From Takakia lepidozioides (taxonomy: Eukaryota > Streptophyta > Takakiopsida > Takakiales > Takakiaceae), in the NCBI GenBank assembly GCA_030704615.1, contig CM060734.1, positions 38,702,042-38,766,041 on the forward strand: 64,000 nt of DNA, in the 5' to 3' direction. The position numbers and the translations under genes are program-made. The notes beneath the pieces were generated by a model. It saw only the letters and a list, made by a program, of their open reading frames with translations. It was not told where the DNA came from and searched no databases. Each line of letters opens with the position of its first letter. Positions within the stretch are counted from its first letter, which is position 1. Of the stretch, positions 46,201-57,399 are shown piece by piece.

Positions 46201-47678
46201 TGGTGTTGTGGAAATCACTTGCGGAGGACGAGACAGCAAGTCTACAGGTAGCCAATCTTGAGAGAGTTACATTGATCCTTGCTTGCTCCAGCCTCGTGGC
46301 TGTAAACCCCACTGATGGTAAACAATGCACTTGCTTTTGTACGGATGGGGGGATGGGAGGGGAATGTGAGGAGGGCAGCCTTATTGGGCTGGACTCAATT
46401 TGTGCATGAAATAATCTTGCATCCAAAATCTTCAAAAGAACGTACTTTAAATGCATAGCATCCATTTGCGCTAGAGATGGAGACAGAAACTATTTGAAGT
46501 TGGCCTGTCCCTGAGAAGGAACGGAAGTCCTTCTTATCGGATCCGGGCGAGGATGCAGACGTAACTCGGTCATGGGTAGTTGCGAGGAAGCTACTCCTCT
46601 CAAGGCGGTAGTGTTTGTAATACGAGCGAGAGAGAAAAAAAGGAGAAGAAATCTTTTGCTTCCGGGGGAGGCCCCAGAGACCCAAGAACAACAACAAACT
46701 CGAAACCATAGACAACAAAACCAGAGAGGGAGGATTGCTTACATGATCTGCCGCACCATGGAGCAAGGGGAATTGAGCACTTGTGGGCTTGGTGGGCTTG
46801 GTGGCGCTCCTGTTAGAGAGGTTCGCAGTAACATTGTTGGTGACAAGTGCGCCATGGATTGAAGGCAGTTCGGCACTAGTAGGATTGCTGGCGACGGGAA
46901 GCTGAGTGGTAGAGGCATTCTTGCCTTGGATAAGAGGCGGTGCATCACTTGCTGCTTCGGTGACGGGGAGCTGAGTGGTAGAGGCCTTTTCGCGTTGGAT
47001 GGCAGGCAGTACATTCCTTACTGCTTCGTTGACGGGGAGCTGAGTGGTAGAGGCATTCTGGCGTTGGATGGCAGGCAGTGCATCCCTTACTGCTTCGTTG
47101 ACGGGGAGCTGAGTGGTAGAGGCATTCTGGCGTTGGATGGCAGGCAGTGCATCCCTTACTGCTTCGTTGACGGGGAGCTGAGTGGTAGAGACATTCTGGC
47201 GTTGGATGGCAGGCAGTGCATCCCTTACTGCTTCGTTGACGGGGAGCTGAGTGGTAGAGGCATTCTGGCGTTGGATGGCAGGCAGTCCATCCCTTGCTGC
47301 TTCGTTGATGGGGAGCTGAGTGGTAGAAGCATTCACGCCTTGGATAACAGGCAGTGCATAAATTCCTGCCTCGTTGACAGGGAGCTGAGTGGTAGAGACA
47401 TGCTCGCCTTGGATAACAGGCAGTGTATCACTTGCTGATTTGTTGGTGCTGACATTCGCTCCTTGAACTGAAGGCCAGTCACCACTAGATTGCTTGTTCG
47501 AAAAGTCTGTTGAGAGACTAGTGGCATTCAAAGTTGGTCGAAAACTCACGTCTCTCCCAGAACTCGGTGACACAGAGAACGTCGTTGTGGATAGGATGAG
47601 GCACACAGAGCCCAACAGAAGGGCTGCCTGAAGTGGCACTGAAGGAACCACGGACAACTTCCATTTGAATAATTCCAT
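43239..47678 (-). CDS. Putative O-fucosyltransferase family protein with repeat stem
   Basis: Seven exons close in phase: 47,678-46,743; 46,058-45,896; 45,324-45,131; 44,969-44,735; 44,477-44,158; 44,044-43,922; 43,640-43,239 (2,373 nt, 790 aa). The N-terminus has a signal anchor (VPLQAALLLGSVCLILS), fitting a type II Golgi protein. A stem of about 300 residues follows, with eight tandem 23-residue repeats. The catalytic part starts at FQVGSGNQLMEYMSAAVVAH and NRTLCLTPFFSGP (GDP-fucose-site-like GGGxNQ region). It continues with FLQPSKHIADVTNAL, VAVHWRFEESECG (the conserved H-x-R box), IYLATDGWMPIRGPE and VEQELCTRAAVFLGSGQSTW (nucleotide-sugar region), ending KVAKCF. These motifs fit plant O-FucT family proteins; the acceptor is unknown. 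The stem is unusually long. A dispersed repeat lies in intron 2. An extra exon between exons 1 and 2 cannot be excluded. Confidence 0.85.
45535..45854. mobile_element. Copy of the 329-bp repeat in O-fucosyltransferase intron 2
   Basis: It aligns end to end with 32,333-32,661, with an estimated 85-90% identity by eye. It includes the A-box-like TAGCCTAGTGG at 45,557 and the shared ends CTCATAAGACG and TCT(T/C)TGGTGAG. A one-base insertion breaks the frame that is open in the other copy. No target duplication is evident here; the right flank is a GA microsatellite. Exons 2 and 3 join in phase without it, so it is intronic. Confidence 0.75.
46870..47430 (-). repeat. 69-bp coding tandem repeat (sequon-rich stem)
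   Basis: Eight copies of a 69-bp unit lie in exon 1 of the O-fucosyltransferase gene. Each encodes 23 residues around STTQLPVNEA and LPAIQRQ. Most copies have an N-A-S or N-V-S sequon, so the stem could be heavily N-glycosylated. The central four copies are nearly identical and the outer ones diverge, suggesting recent expansion from the middle. Copy number is likely to vary between individuals. Confidence 0.92.
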
Positions 47679-50158
47679 TGTTCTTCCCTCTGAGGGAGCC
47701 CAGTATCTATATCCTACGCATATCTGTTAGAATGACAGCAAAGCATGTCTCATCAGATAAGAAACTAGAAGCAGACAGAAGGTCCGGGGAGAACTAGTAA
47801 AAACTTCAGGCGATCAAAACAGTGTAGTCTACCAAGTGAAAGAGAGAAAGAGCGAGAAGCTCATTGAGATTCGAAGGGCTCAAAGGATGGGGGGAGAGAT
47901 TCTGGGACCTGGAAATATATATGGCAGAATAGGACCAACTTTCGCCCGACAGGCTAGTACAACGTCTTGAATGGGAAATTTCAGACGAAGTATTGTCTAA
48001 AGAGCTAAGAACTATACAAGATGGTCTTACAGTACGTGTACTTCATTTATCTAGAAGACGTAATCGTAAAAAGTAATCCAGAGTGGGAGAATAGTTGATG
48101 GCTACACAGGTTGCAGACTTTCGTGATTCATCCTGCTTGCAAGATGCATCTCCTTGTCTGTAACACAAAATAGCAAAAATGTAGTAGACTGTCGACCTTG
48201 AAAACTGGCACTTTGACGAGGTACTGCACGATTGGCCAGGTGACGAGAGATCAACAAGATTCACTCTGAAGCTCTTGAACATGACTCCAGTCTTAGCACA
48301 GAGCGAGCTTTATATTTTCAAGTTACCAAAGGCGAAGAAAAATAGTGACAGTGGGGCTAGCTGGTTCATGAAGTCTGCGGAACATAAGCTGCCTCGAATT
48401 CGCAATACCCATGACACCTAGGGACAAACTCACACAAGGGAATGATTGCTATGACCATAGAGAGTCCACAGAAGAAAATGGTAAGGAAAGAAAAAGCTGT
48501 ATGAGTTTACTTTCGACCAAAACGCAGGTTGTTTGCAGTCGCGTGTCTAAGTATTGCCCGTCGTTGGTACACACTTATACTGAACTGATCACTGTCCATG
48601 ACATCTCGTATAGATCTACCTCTCCTTACAACTGCGTCGTCTCCATCAGAGCCCCCCCTCCCTCTCTCTATATCCTCTGGGCCTCCCGCAGACCACACAT
48701 TTTCGTCTTTCTCCCTCCTTTCTCCCTCCTTTCTCCTCTCTTCTCCCTCAGCAATCCACTGTCCAGCAACCGGCATCCTATCTCCCCCAAAACATCGTGT
48801 ACGTCAACAATCCAGCGGCCATTCTATGCATGTAGCCCACCACGAGTATCCTCAGTATCCCTCCTGAAATCTAGCCGCTCCTGTAGGCCCTGCAGCAGCA
48901 ATGCAGACCTTCCGAAGCAGTGCATGACAGCGCCCACTCCCTGTATCGACGTGGCCTTGCAAAATAAGAGACGCGAGCAAAGCACTTGTATAATATAATA
49001 GCTCGCGGTGTTAGGCGGGAGTCAGGACCGAGCTGTTGTCGGTTCCTGTCCACCCTTTCTTTGGAGGGCCCCCCTCCCTCCTCTCCTTCTCGGGAGTCGG
49101 CACCATCACTTTTGTTGCACACGCACACCGTGGATGCTCTCAACTGCCCGACTCATCATACTATCCGTGTTTCCTCGCAACGAATTTCTGTCTACTTAAA
49201 CATTGTAGTTGGGACTCCTTTGAAACAAAAAACGAAAGAAAAAACAAAAGAAAAAACAAAAATATAGACATCAAGACATTTGACCAGAGGTGAAAGTCTG
49301 AAAGTCTGGTGAGGGATAAAGATAAAAAAGATAAAGTTTCTTTAACGTGAGGTGAGGGAGAGAGAGTAAGTCTGCAGGAGGTAAGGAGTAAATGATCATT
49401 AGTATGCGGTGAATTGCGTTAGATTATGGTGATGAGGAATATCGGAAGTTTAGAAGCCCGCACAATTATGTGTGTACGCAGTACTGGGAGAGACATGGCC
49501 TGGATTTGAGTCATGGAGTGTTGGGCAATTGCAGCATGTCTCGTACTGCCACATCAATCTCCAAGTGTGGGTCCTCTGCTACCAACTTTAAGACGCTGAG
49601 TGAACGTGTGCGGGCCATATTGTATGCGAGGTCCGAGCGTGAGTGACAGGGTCCACCGATTTCCATGCAATCATAAACTTCAAATGTCGCATAATTTGTA
49701 CTGGCCATGTGATCCCGAGATGGCCGCAAGCAGTCCAAATGTCTATATGCGAGATCTGTCTAAACTCGAAAAGTGGCTGATCAGATTGCCTTTTACATTC
49801 AGGTTTGGGCAATCTAGCCAGAGTGCAAAGTTTCCAATTCAGTATTTATGAGTTTCTCATCACAAATAGTCTCGAAGAACAAAGAGATGCCACCTAGCTC
49901 ACCAGCCATCATTCTTCTGCTTTATGTGGGCATCGAAAACCCACCAAATATTCTAGCCTCGTCCGGCATGATCATGCTTCAAATTTCCTAGGAAATGGTT
50001 TGCCCTGAATCATGCACAAGATAGCGGTGACACTTATGCGATGGCTAGTTTTGTGCTTGGTTGAGATACGGCGTTCCTCAACCCTGTGCACACGAATAGT
50101 GGGGAAAATATAGCCTGGAAGGAGTATGCATCGCAAATGCAGACAGAGGTCCCGAAGA
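47679..50158. other. Intergenic upstream of the O-fucosyltransferase gene
   Basis: It contains the presumed promoter and pyrimidine-rich stretches (48,640-48,760 and 49,050-49,100). Long open frames here come from biased composition and lack domains. An AAAACAAAAG-type repeat lies at 49,227-49,262. No gene is supported. Confidence 0.5.
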
Positions 50159-50215
50159 GGAACTAGTCATGCAGAATATGAACATGCCGCGTTCATATTC
50201 TGCATGACTAGTTCC
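50159..50215. repeat. Perfect 25-bp inverted repeat, 7-nt loop
   Basis: Arm 50,159-50,183 (GGAACTAGTCATGCAGAATA plus TGAAC) is the exact reverse complement of 50,191-50,215, with loop ATGCCGC. It abuts the left arm of the TIR element that begins at about 50,224. It could be a small hairpin RNA source, a cruciform, or a scar of transposition. Confidence 0.95.
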
Positions 50216-50223
50216 GCCTATAG

Positions 50224-51216
50224 CACCACATCCACTGTACACCAACACAGAAGTACATGCACCACCATTTAATGGCAGGAGGCACTGAAATAGTAAGGCC
50301 GGAACGTCTGAACATAAATACCACACTTCAATAGTGTTAAGTAGGTGCTCCTTTCACAGCCACACTGTCTTTCACTACATTTCTTTAAGAGTACACTATA
50401 TATGCCAGATGATACCATTCATATGGACCCTCTCATTCCGAAAACTTTGGAATAATAGTTTGCGGTATGACTTAAATCAGCACAAGGATCAGGTGAGGAA
50501 TGTGGTATCCAGGATTTGTACCCATAATCATCTGCAGGGCACTCACTGTTGTTTTTTAATTTGCAGATGACTGTAACTAGGTGTTCAGAAAACAGGCTGG
50601 CTGATTGGTTTACAGGTCCCCAAGTTCCACCCTTCCCAGGGCCTGCCAAGAACTCCGTGTCAGAAGTGTAAGGAATGTCAGAGCACTCACTACTCTCAGG
50701 GCTGAACTGGTTTCAAAGTAGGCAATTTACTAAGTTATAAGTTTATAAGTTATGTACCTCGGGATTCAACACTTTTCTCGTGGCTTTCTTCCTCATGCTC
50801 ACTGCACGCTCACCCAAACACTCCCACTTGCTGCATTGTGAATGGTGGTGCTCTGGCAGGGCAGCGCCTGCTCGGTAAACCCCATTCCTGTACTCAAGGG
50901 GTTGGGCCCACCAACGCTGAGCAATTGACATCTTGCGGTGACGTAGAGAAGAGGACACATGGAAGTTCGCTTTTCTGCTTACAATCTCGAGAAACTGGGA
51001 TGCATTTCTTGGCCTTTCTTGCACTGCGGATTGAGTGAGCAAGTTGATTGTCGGTCGCAGGGCCATAACTTAATTTATAACTTATGCGGTCTTCCCAGTG
51101 TTGTACTGCCATAGATCATGAGCTGTGAGAGTGTGATGTGTTCAGACGTTCCGGCCTTACTTACTATTTCAGTGCGTCCTGCCAATAATGGTGGTGGTGT
51201 ACAGTTGATGTGATGC
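50224..51216. mobile_element. TIR (fold-back) element of about 1 kb
   Basis: The segment 50,224-50,313 recurs inverted at 51,138-51,216. Shared text includes GCACTGAAATAGTAAGGCCG, then GAACGTCTGAACA, and CTGTACACC. The right arm has a 4-bp TTAC duplication and the left an extra stretch of about 17 bp. A smaller inverted pair of TAAGTTATAA type lies inside at about 50,735 and 51,065. No transposase is encoded, so it is a MITE-like or fold-back element. A target duplication was not established. Confidence 0.65.
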
Positions 51217-52767
51217 TGTGGACATGACCCAAAGTGTGTCTATGCAAGTATAAATTCACCAGATTCACTTGATTTTGGTCGTCATCTGGCTCCTTCTAGA
51301 TTTTGTGTCTCTTCATGATTTTTGCAGGTTTTGATTTGCAAATTGAGCAACTCGCCAGATGATACAAACTAGAGAGAGTACCGTACACAGCAGTGTCAAA
51401 AATCGGTAAGCACGTCTTCCCCAGGTGTCACCTCCTCTCCTTTGCTGAAAACTAGTTCCACAAGGATGTGCATTCTCCAAGTAACTCCTCCCTCAGGTAC
51501 CGTATTGAACAACCTCTTATGAAAAGTAACTGGGTGATTTTTGTCGAAAATGTGAGTAAACGAGAGTCCAATGCGAGAAAACGCTGGTTTTGATATAAGT
51601 ATAAATATATATAAGTATGACGCCTCCCAAAGGACGGGTAAACCTAGGGCTACTGCCTTTTGGCGGGAGCAGTCCTTTTTTCCGTTTTTCCAAAATCGCC
51701 ACATGGGTCACATGTAAATTCTACCCAAGGAGAATAACGGCAGGGTTCCAAAACTGGCTACATGACAAGTGGCTCGGTTTAACAAGTCCACGTAAGCAAA
51801 AACAGGCTCCAGGAATTTTCCGATTTTAACCCCCATAATTCCTTTGCAAAAGTAGGTGACCATTTTCCAGGTCGAAATCTGGCGGGAAGGTGGATGGCAA
51901 CTTTTGGGACCCCAAAAAGGCCCAAATTTGGCACATTGGCTTGGAATTTCAGGTATCAAAGCAGTATGCAGATAAGGTGAAAGCCCACATTCTCTTTGCC
52001 TTTCCCCCAACCCACCTTTAGACATAAACTGGTAAAAATGGAATGAGGGTTAGCAACCTTCACATCATCCATAGAAGAACTGGCTTCCACTGATCAAAGG
52101 TAGACAAACAAGAGGTATGCAGGGAAGTGTGACACATACAATATGGTACTCTTAGTTGACGTCATTTGGTTTCCCACTATCACACTATCAATATATAGCT
52201 CAAATGTTGTAACATTATCAATATAGCTTTTGCAAGATAATCCCCAAATCCTAACCACAATCAATCTGATGGCTGAGGTTGATGGCTGTGAGCTGAGAGC
52301 CACTTTCCAATTCTCACAGAGATATGCCAAGCCTCCATGTTTGTTGGTCATGTCTTTCAATCAAACTTCTAGGGACAAGGACTCCGAAGCGCCAACCAAA
52401 ACAGACTGTCCACGTCAGTAGTTGCACAGATTGCATCAAACCCAAGCATGGTGCCTGATCATGGTGGACAATACCCATCACACACATTCTGCTCAAGCCT
52501 TGGACCGGTTTGTCTGTCAGACTACCTTCTAGCTATATATGCCAGTAGAGCAATTTATGCCAGTGAGGTGCCTGGTGATGAGGTTAGTGGGATTTGTCTC
52601 CAATTAATCGTCAAATAAAAAGGTGGAAGAAGCTGTTTGAAGATATCGCTTTAGCTCACTTTAGCAGTGTATGCATAAGTAAACTCTGCTCTTCCTGCTT
52701 TCCGAAAGCAGTTTCGTCCCATATGGTTGCAGACTCTGGTTGCAGCAGAGGACCACTTAAAGTAGAG
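51217..52767. other. Intergenic, no gene recognised
   Basis: This lies between a TIR element and the 3' end of the Lnt-like gene. AT-rich repeats occur near 51,595-51,615 (ATATATAAGTAT type) and a TATCAATATA pair lies near 52,190 and 52,218. No open frame carries a recognisable domain. Confidence 0.5.
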
Positions 52768-55700
52768 TCAAAGGCCCCAAGGGCTTGTGACTTTGTGGTT
52801 TTGACACTGGACTGCTTGACCTGTCAAAAAGTGGTACCATCCATGGGGGACAACTAACAGAACCTTGCAAACCCAGGAAAGAGGAAGACATATGAGCAAG
52901 GAAAACAGCAGAGCCACAATCATTATGGCCCAGCCAAACAGGAACCCTGCCACTGGATACAACGTCCACACCTTTTGTACAATTGGTAGCTCCATGGTAA
53001 TCACTGCTCTTTCCAACGCTTCCCTGCAGCAAGCATGACCAGTTCACATGACAGACAATAAACCTTACACGATGCCCTCAATGTCAAGTCCCGAAGGAAG
53101 GAAAAACGGAAGAAATGGGAAAGAGAAAGAAAGAAGCTTTTGTGATGTCTCAACGGGGTCTACGGTGCTACCCAAGGGTCTATTCAAGATTTTCCTCATC
53201 TCTCAAGCCCTTGCAAGTACATCTTCAAGAATGTAGACAGATCATATATAACTAGCTGGGAACAACAACATTCGTTTCACTTCATGATGTTGGTGTGACT
53301 ACAGTAGATTCAACTTGTTGCTATAAAAAGGGAGAAGGTGCACACCTGTACTCCAGCACACGGTAAAATGGAGTGACAACACCACTGACACCAACAGAGG
53401 AGCAGCGCAGCAATGTGAAGCCATTCTCCACAGCCCGGAAGGAATCCGTGTCAAATAGCATGCTTCCTCCTGGTCCCCATGTCCAACTTGGTTGAAGCAT
53501 AATGTCAACCCTGTCCATCCCCCAATAACCGGCGTGATTAACATCAAGGATATCATATGCCTACTTCTCCAAAACATCTCACCATTCCAAGTCAGAACCT
53601 CCCAATTGCCTTCATGATACTTGTGCTGAAAATTTTCGTTGCGCAGTTAATAATATTGACCCAATGGAAGGGGAGGAATGAACAGGAAGAAATGAACTTT
53701 ACACTAGAAATGGTACTTTATAACATCTGTGGCTTAAAAGCGCAGAGAACTTATGGGACAAGAGAAAAGAAAGAGAGAGGGGCCCCCCAAAAGCATCCCA
53801 AAACAACTATTATTCAAGGAGTCAACGCCTCATGTAGATATGCTGCTAAACATTTCTCATCCTCTAATGGAAGACAGAAAGACACAGAAACTGCAGCCGG
53901 TCAAAGAGAGCAAGAGAGGTGGAGACAGACTCTCATTCAGACAGATCTGACACCTACCCCAGCCGTCCTGCCTGCTGAATCAAATCAGGGAATTCATAGT
54001 CAAAGCAAATGGCCCCTCCTATCCGTCCAAGATCTGTATCAACCACCTTCAACTCTCCAGGGCCAGGCATGATATCCGCCTCTACGAATGGGACAGGGTA
54101 CGACTTTGTGTACTTGAATCCAACAGATCCATTTGGCAAAATCAACGAGAAGACATTGTGCGCTGCTGCACCCATAGGAGCCGAAGTGTTCAAATATTTG
54201 ATATAAGAAATTCCCAAATATGGTCCAGATTGGGCAAATTTTCCCCCTGTCCTCTCATTGGCAACTGCTCTGGCTTGTCTTGAGTTACTCCCTTCCCTTG
54301 CAAGTTTTGCAGCTCTGAAAAGGAGCGCTGCTTCAGCCTCATCTCCTTGAACAATGGTTGCAATCTCAGACCACAAAATAAATGCATCTCCAGCTTCAAT
54401 ACGTGACTGTGTCTCATTCCAGAGGCTTGCACTACCCTCCTCTTCTTGCCTGCATTGCAGAAGTATAGAGATGAGCAAAAAGACATCAAGCAATGAATCC
54501 ACCATTTGTATGCAAAAGGCAGTTTTGAATGGTTGGGTTCTTCTAGCATATCTTTAAGATGAAAGCATAGATGAAATGCAGTGCTGTAAACAAAGTCTCA
54601 AACCAGTCAATTTGTGTATTTTCAGCTGGAATGGTGTCAATGACCAAATTCTGACAGTGCAGGCTTGCCGGAACCGACAAATCTGGCAGAAATTATCCAC
54701 AAAGACATGACAAACATTTCTGAAAAATGTCATAGTAGCATCAGCCTAGCTTCCTCCAATCAACCTGGCAACAGCAAGGTCGATGCACTTCAGGAGAGTG
54801 TCAGTGAAGAGCAATTGGGGGTGGATGCCTTCACCATCCACTGTTAGTCCCATTGAAGCAAATATCTGACGCTGAAATCTTTGGCAATTTCCCTGTTCTG
54901 GAATGCTGAGGTAAATAGTGGGCGAGTTGGAAAAACACCATCACAACAGAACAGAAGACGCACAAATGACATCAGAGTCAATCCTGCTATATTTTGCTGG
55001 CAAAAGCTGGGATATGCATATTCTCAAATTTGTGCCTTTCAGAGTCAATCTCACCCGAGAATGCAGGAAGCTCCCACAGTGGGTTTCAAGGTCTCAGGGA
55101 TTCCCTTCTGAAAGAAGCTCCCAGAAAACAACGCCACACTGCACCCTGTGTACAACAGCGCAAGCAAGAAGACTCCAGAAAAGGCTTTCAGGTGCAAGGT
55201 ATGCTGTTGCCGTCCATTTCTTGCTTTATTTCTGATCTCCCCTAATAGATTCAAAGCCCTTGAGGAACTCTCTGCTTCTCGATATCCACATCCATCTGTC
55301 AAGACATTACAATGCAATCAAGTTGTGGGAGGGCACATGATGACCACTAGAAAAATCAGTAGCCATCCTGAAACACAAGAATTCAAACACAAAACTTGAC
55401 TGAAACTTCTGAGAGCGCCTGCCAATTGAACAGTTTCTGGTGCACAGTCCTTAAAACTGAGGGTACTACTGGAGCGATGAAGTACCTGGAGCATGAGCTC
55501 CTATTTCTTCTTCCGAAAAATCAAAACCAACAGAGCAATTCTCCCCATCCTTCAAATTTCCGTATGGCCACTCTGCCCCTTCATCACTCGAGGCTTCTGG
55601 CTTGCTCTCTTCCATCCATAAAGAATAAGCACACCCTTTACTTGCTTCCATGCCTCGAGGGGCTTCGGAATCAGCTAAAACCAAGCTCCCATCTACAATT

Positions 55701-56242
55701 GCCGCCGCCCATGCCATCAGGAACACAACTCCATCCATGCCCCATATACTTATAGTCAGAACCAAGGCTTGGAAGTGTGCCTGCGAATAGGCTGGATTGC
55801 CCAAAGTCCCAAGTGGAGAAATGGAACCTTCCAGATGCCATAGAGCTGTCCAGATTGACGGAAACACTAAGTACTGAGCCAGAGTCGCACCTCCAAACCT
55901 TTGCCTGTACATTGTGCTTGCAAAAAATGGAAAAGAGAGGATCGACCAGGCAATAAGACTAACGAAGAAGACTGTAATCACCCCTCCGTATGTGAATGAA
56001 GGGTCGTTGAACATCCCAGCAAAAGCCACAGTGAAGCCCAGGGACTGAACCACAATTGTGAGCAGCAAAATCCATACTGCTCCAACCGACGTCTGGGCAG
56101 GAAATTGAACAACGTGCAAAAATCGGAGGAGAAATATAGGCTGGAGCCAAGACGTCACCATAACCTGCTGGAACCCTCCCAGCCCCGTGCATAACGCCGA
56201 TGCCCCCAGCAGCCCAGCAGCCTTCCATTTGCTCCCTCGCAT
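52768..56242 (-). CDS. Apolipoprotein N-acyltransferase-like (Lnt-like) membrane protein
   Basis: Six exons close in phase: 56,242-55,486; 55,295-55,055; 54,878-54,765; 54,449-53,958; 53,510-53,346; 53,023-52,768 (2,025 nt, 674 aa). A stop lies upstream of ATG 56,242 in frame. The first 250 residues are several membrane helices with the Lnt-like ISPLGTLGNPAYSQ. One more helix (VFLLALLYTGCSVALFSG) precedes the carbon-nitrogen hydrolase domain. The Glu-Lys-Cys triad is visible: LWSEIATIV, KYTKSYPVPFVE, GGAICFDYEFPDL. LQPSWTWGPGG follows, then a last helix near the C-terminus (AGFLFGWAIMIVALLFSLL). Bacterial Lnt (about 510 aa) N-acylates lipoproteins at the inner membrane. The substrate in a plant is unknown, so the name reflects fold, not proven function. 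The exon-3 acceptor (54,878) is the least certain. Confidence 0.88.
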
Positions 56243-56738
56243 CCCTACGTCCTCCAGGCTGTTGGAGAATGCCCGGGACCCACTCCGCAGATACAACTAT
56301 GGAACACAGCGATCCGTTGAGAATAGAGCTTCCTTCAACACAAGTTGACCCCCAATTTAGATTTGAACCGGGTAAGTACAGTGTACAGCATAAAGTGATG
56401 CGTCAGGTGAATTATTTGGCCTGTCACACAACAGGCCAGAAATTCCAGCTTCTCGTTGTGAATCCAGTTTTTCCGATGACGATCGATGGCAGCTGTGTAC
56501 GCATCTTTTCAACCATCATTGCCGTCTGCCCCTTTTTTCCAACTCTCCTGCAGCGTGATTGCCATGGCTTCCAGTTCACATCGTAAAAACTTGTCACCTC
56601 TCTCTCTCTCTCTCTCTCTTTCTCTTCAATGTCTGTGGGGATATATTGTTTCTGGGTCTCTGTTTGGAACTCCCGTTGGCAGCGCTGCTGTTGAGCTCAT
56701 GCTCTTCGCTTGGCTCGTTTGCGGGTTCACTGTTTCAT
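56243..56738. other. Upstream region of the Lnt-like gene
   Basis: It presumably contains promoter and 5' UTR. A CT run at 56,598-56,619 reads as a GA run on the gene's strand. The mobile-element territory begins about 500 bp upstream of the start codon. Confidence 0.45.
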
Positions 56739-57247
56739 TAGGAATAATGCAAGAACTTAATGCACACGTGCAACCTCTGACAGGATGGTACGCCGGTTTC
56801 GGACATGTCGAATTTTCCCCACCCTCTCTTGAGAGTGACATGGAACTGAAGGAGTGTAAACTCCACTCGGGGTTACACTCGGTTACACGAGGAGGGTGTA
56901 ACTCCACTCGGGGTTACATAGAATGGAGTGCAAGTCCACTGGGTGTAACTCACACTTGGTCTCAAAATTTGACGAAGTCCAAATTTGGCTAAGTATAAAA
57001 TGGACCAACTAGAGTTACAGAGAGATCGGGGTTACAGAGGGTTACACTGATATACCCGGGTTACATTACAAGAGCCTCCCATCAAGAATCGAACCCGGAA
57101 CCTTGCCGCATGCAAGGCTATCAGCTTATACTGACTCATGGCTGGATTTATCCCAGCTAAAATTCACGGGCCGCACGATACGGAAGATAATAGGAATAAT
57201 GTAAGAACTTAATGCAAGCGCGTCAGGACTGACACCCGTACCGCCGG
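56739..57247. repeat. Direct-repeat pair enclosing motif array and SINE-like tRNA head
   Basis: TAGGAATAATG(C/T)AAGAACTT (about 60 bp of homology in all, ending GCCGGTT) occurs at 56,739-56,797 and 57,190-57,247. Between them, 56,870-57,066 carries GGGTTACA motifs in plus orientation. Positions 57,071-57,141 (minus strand) resemble a tRNA-derived SINE head, with B box CCGGGTTCGATTC at 57,086-57,098 and a CCTTGC...GCAAGG stem. The block may be a nested insertion into, or a terminal duplication of, the MULE-type element to the right. Confidence 0.6.
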
Positions 57248-57399
57248 TTCTTCGCCTCCGGCAGACATCGAAAGGCAGCCGGCTGGGCTCGGTCAATCCC
57301 TCCCCACCCCCGCCCTCATCCCATCGGCGTCGTCGCCCCCTGCGTCGTCATTCTGCGACACCAGTCCGCCGCTTCCAGCAGTCCGCCAGTTCCCTGTAA

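Noticed and set aside
46926-47438. 170-codon plus-strand open frame with ELSGRGILALDGRQ repeats
   Set aside because: It is antisense to the O-fucosyltransferase stem repeat. The 69-bp period keeps all copies open, and the sense strand has the gene context.
48411-48998. 195-codon plus-strand open frame
   Set aside because: Low-complexity Ser/Pro/Leu-rich translation of pyrimidine-rich DNA, with overlapping open frames in other registers. No domain.
57071-57141. Functional tRNA gene on the minus strand
   Set aside because: The B box is perfect, but no clean acceptor stem or A box completes a cloverleaf; it fits a tRNA-derived SINE head better.
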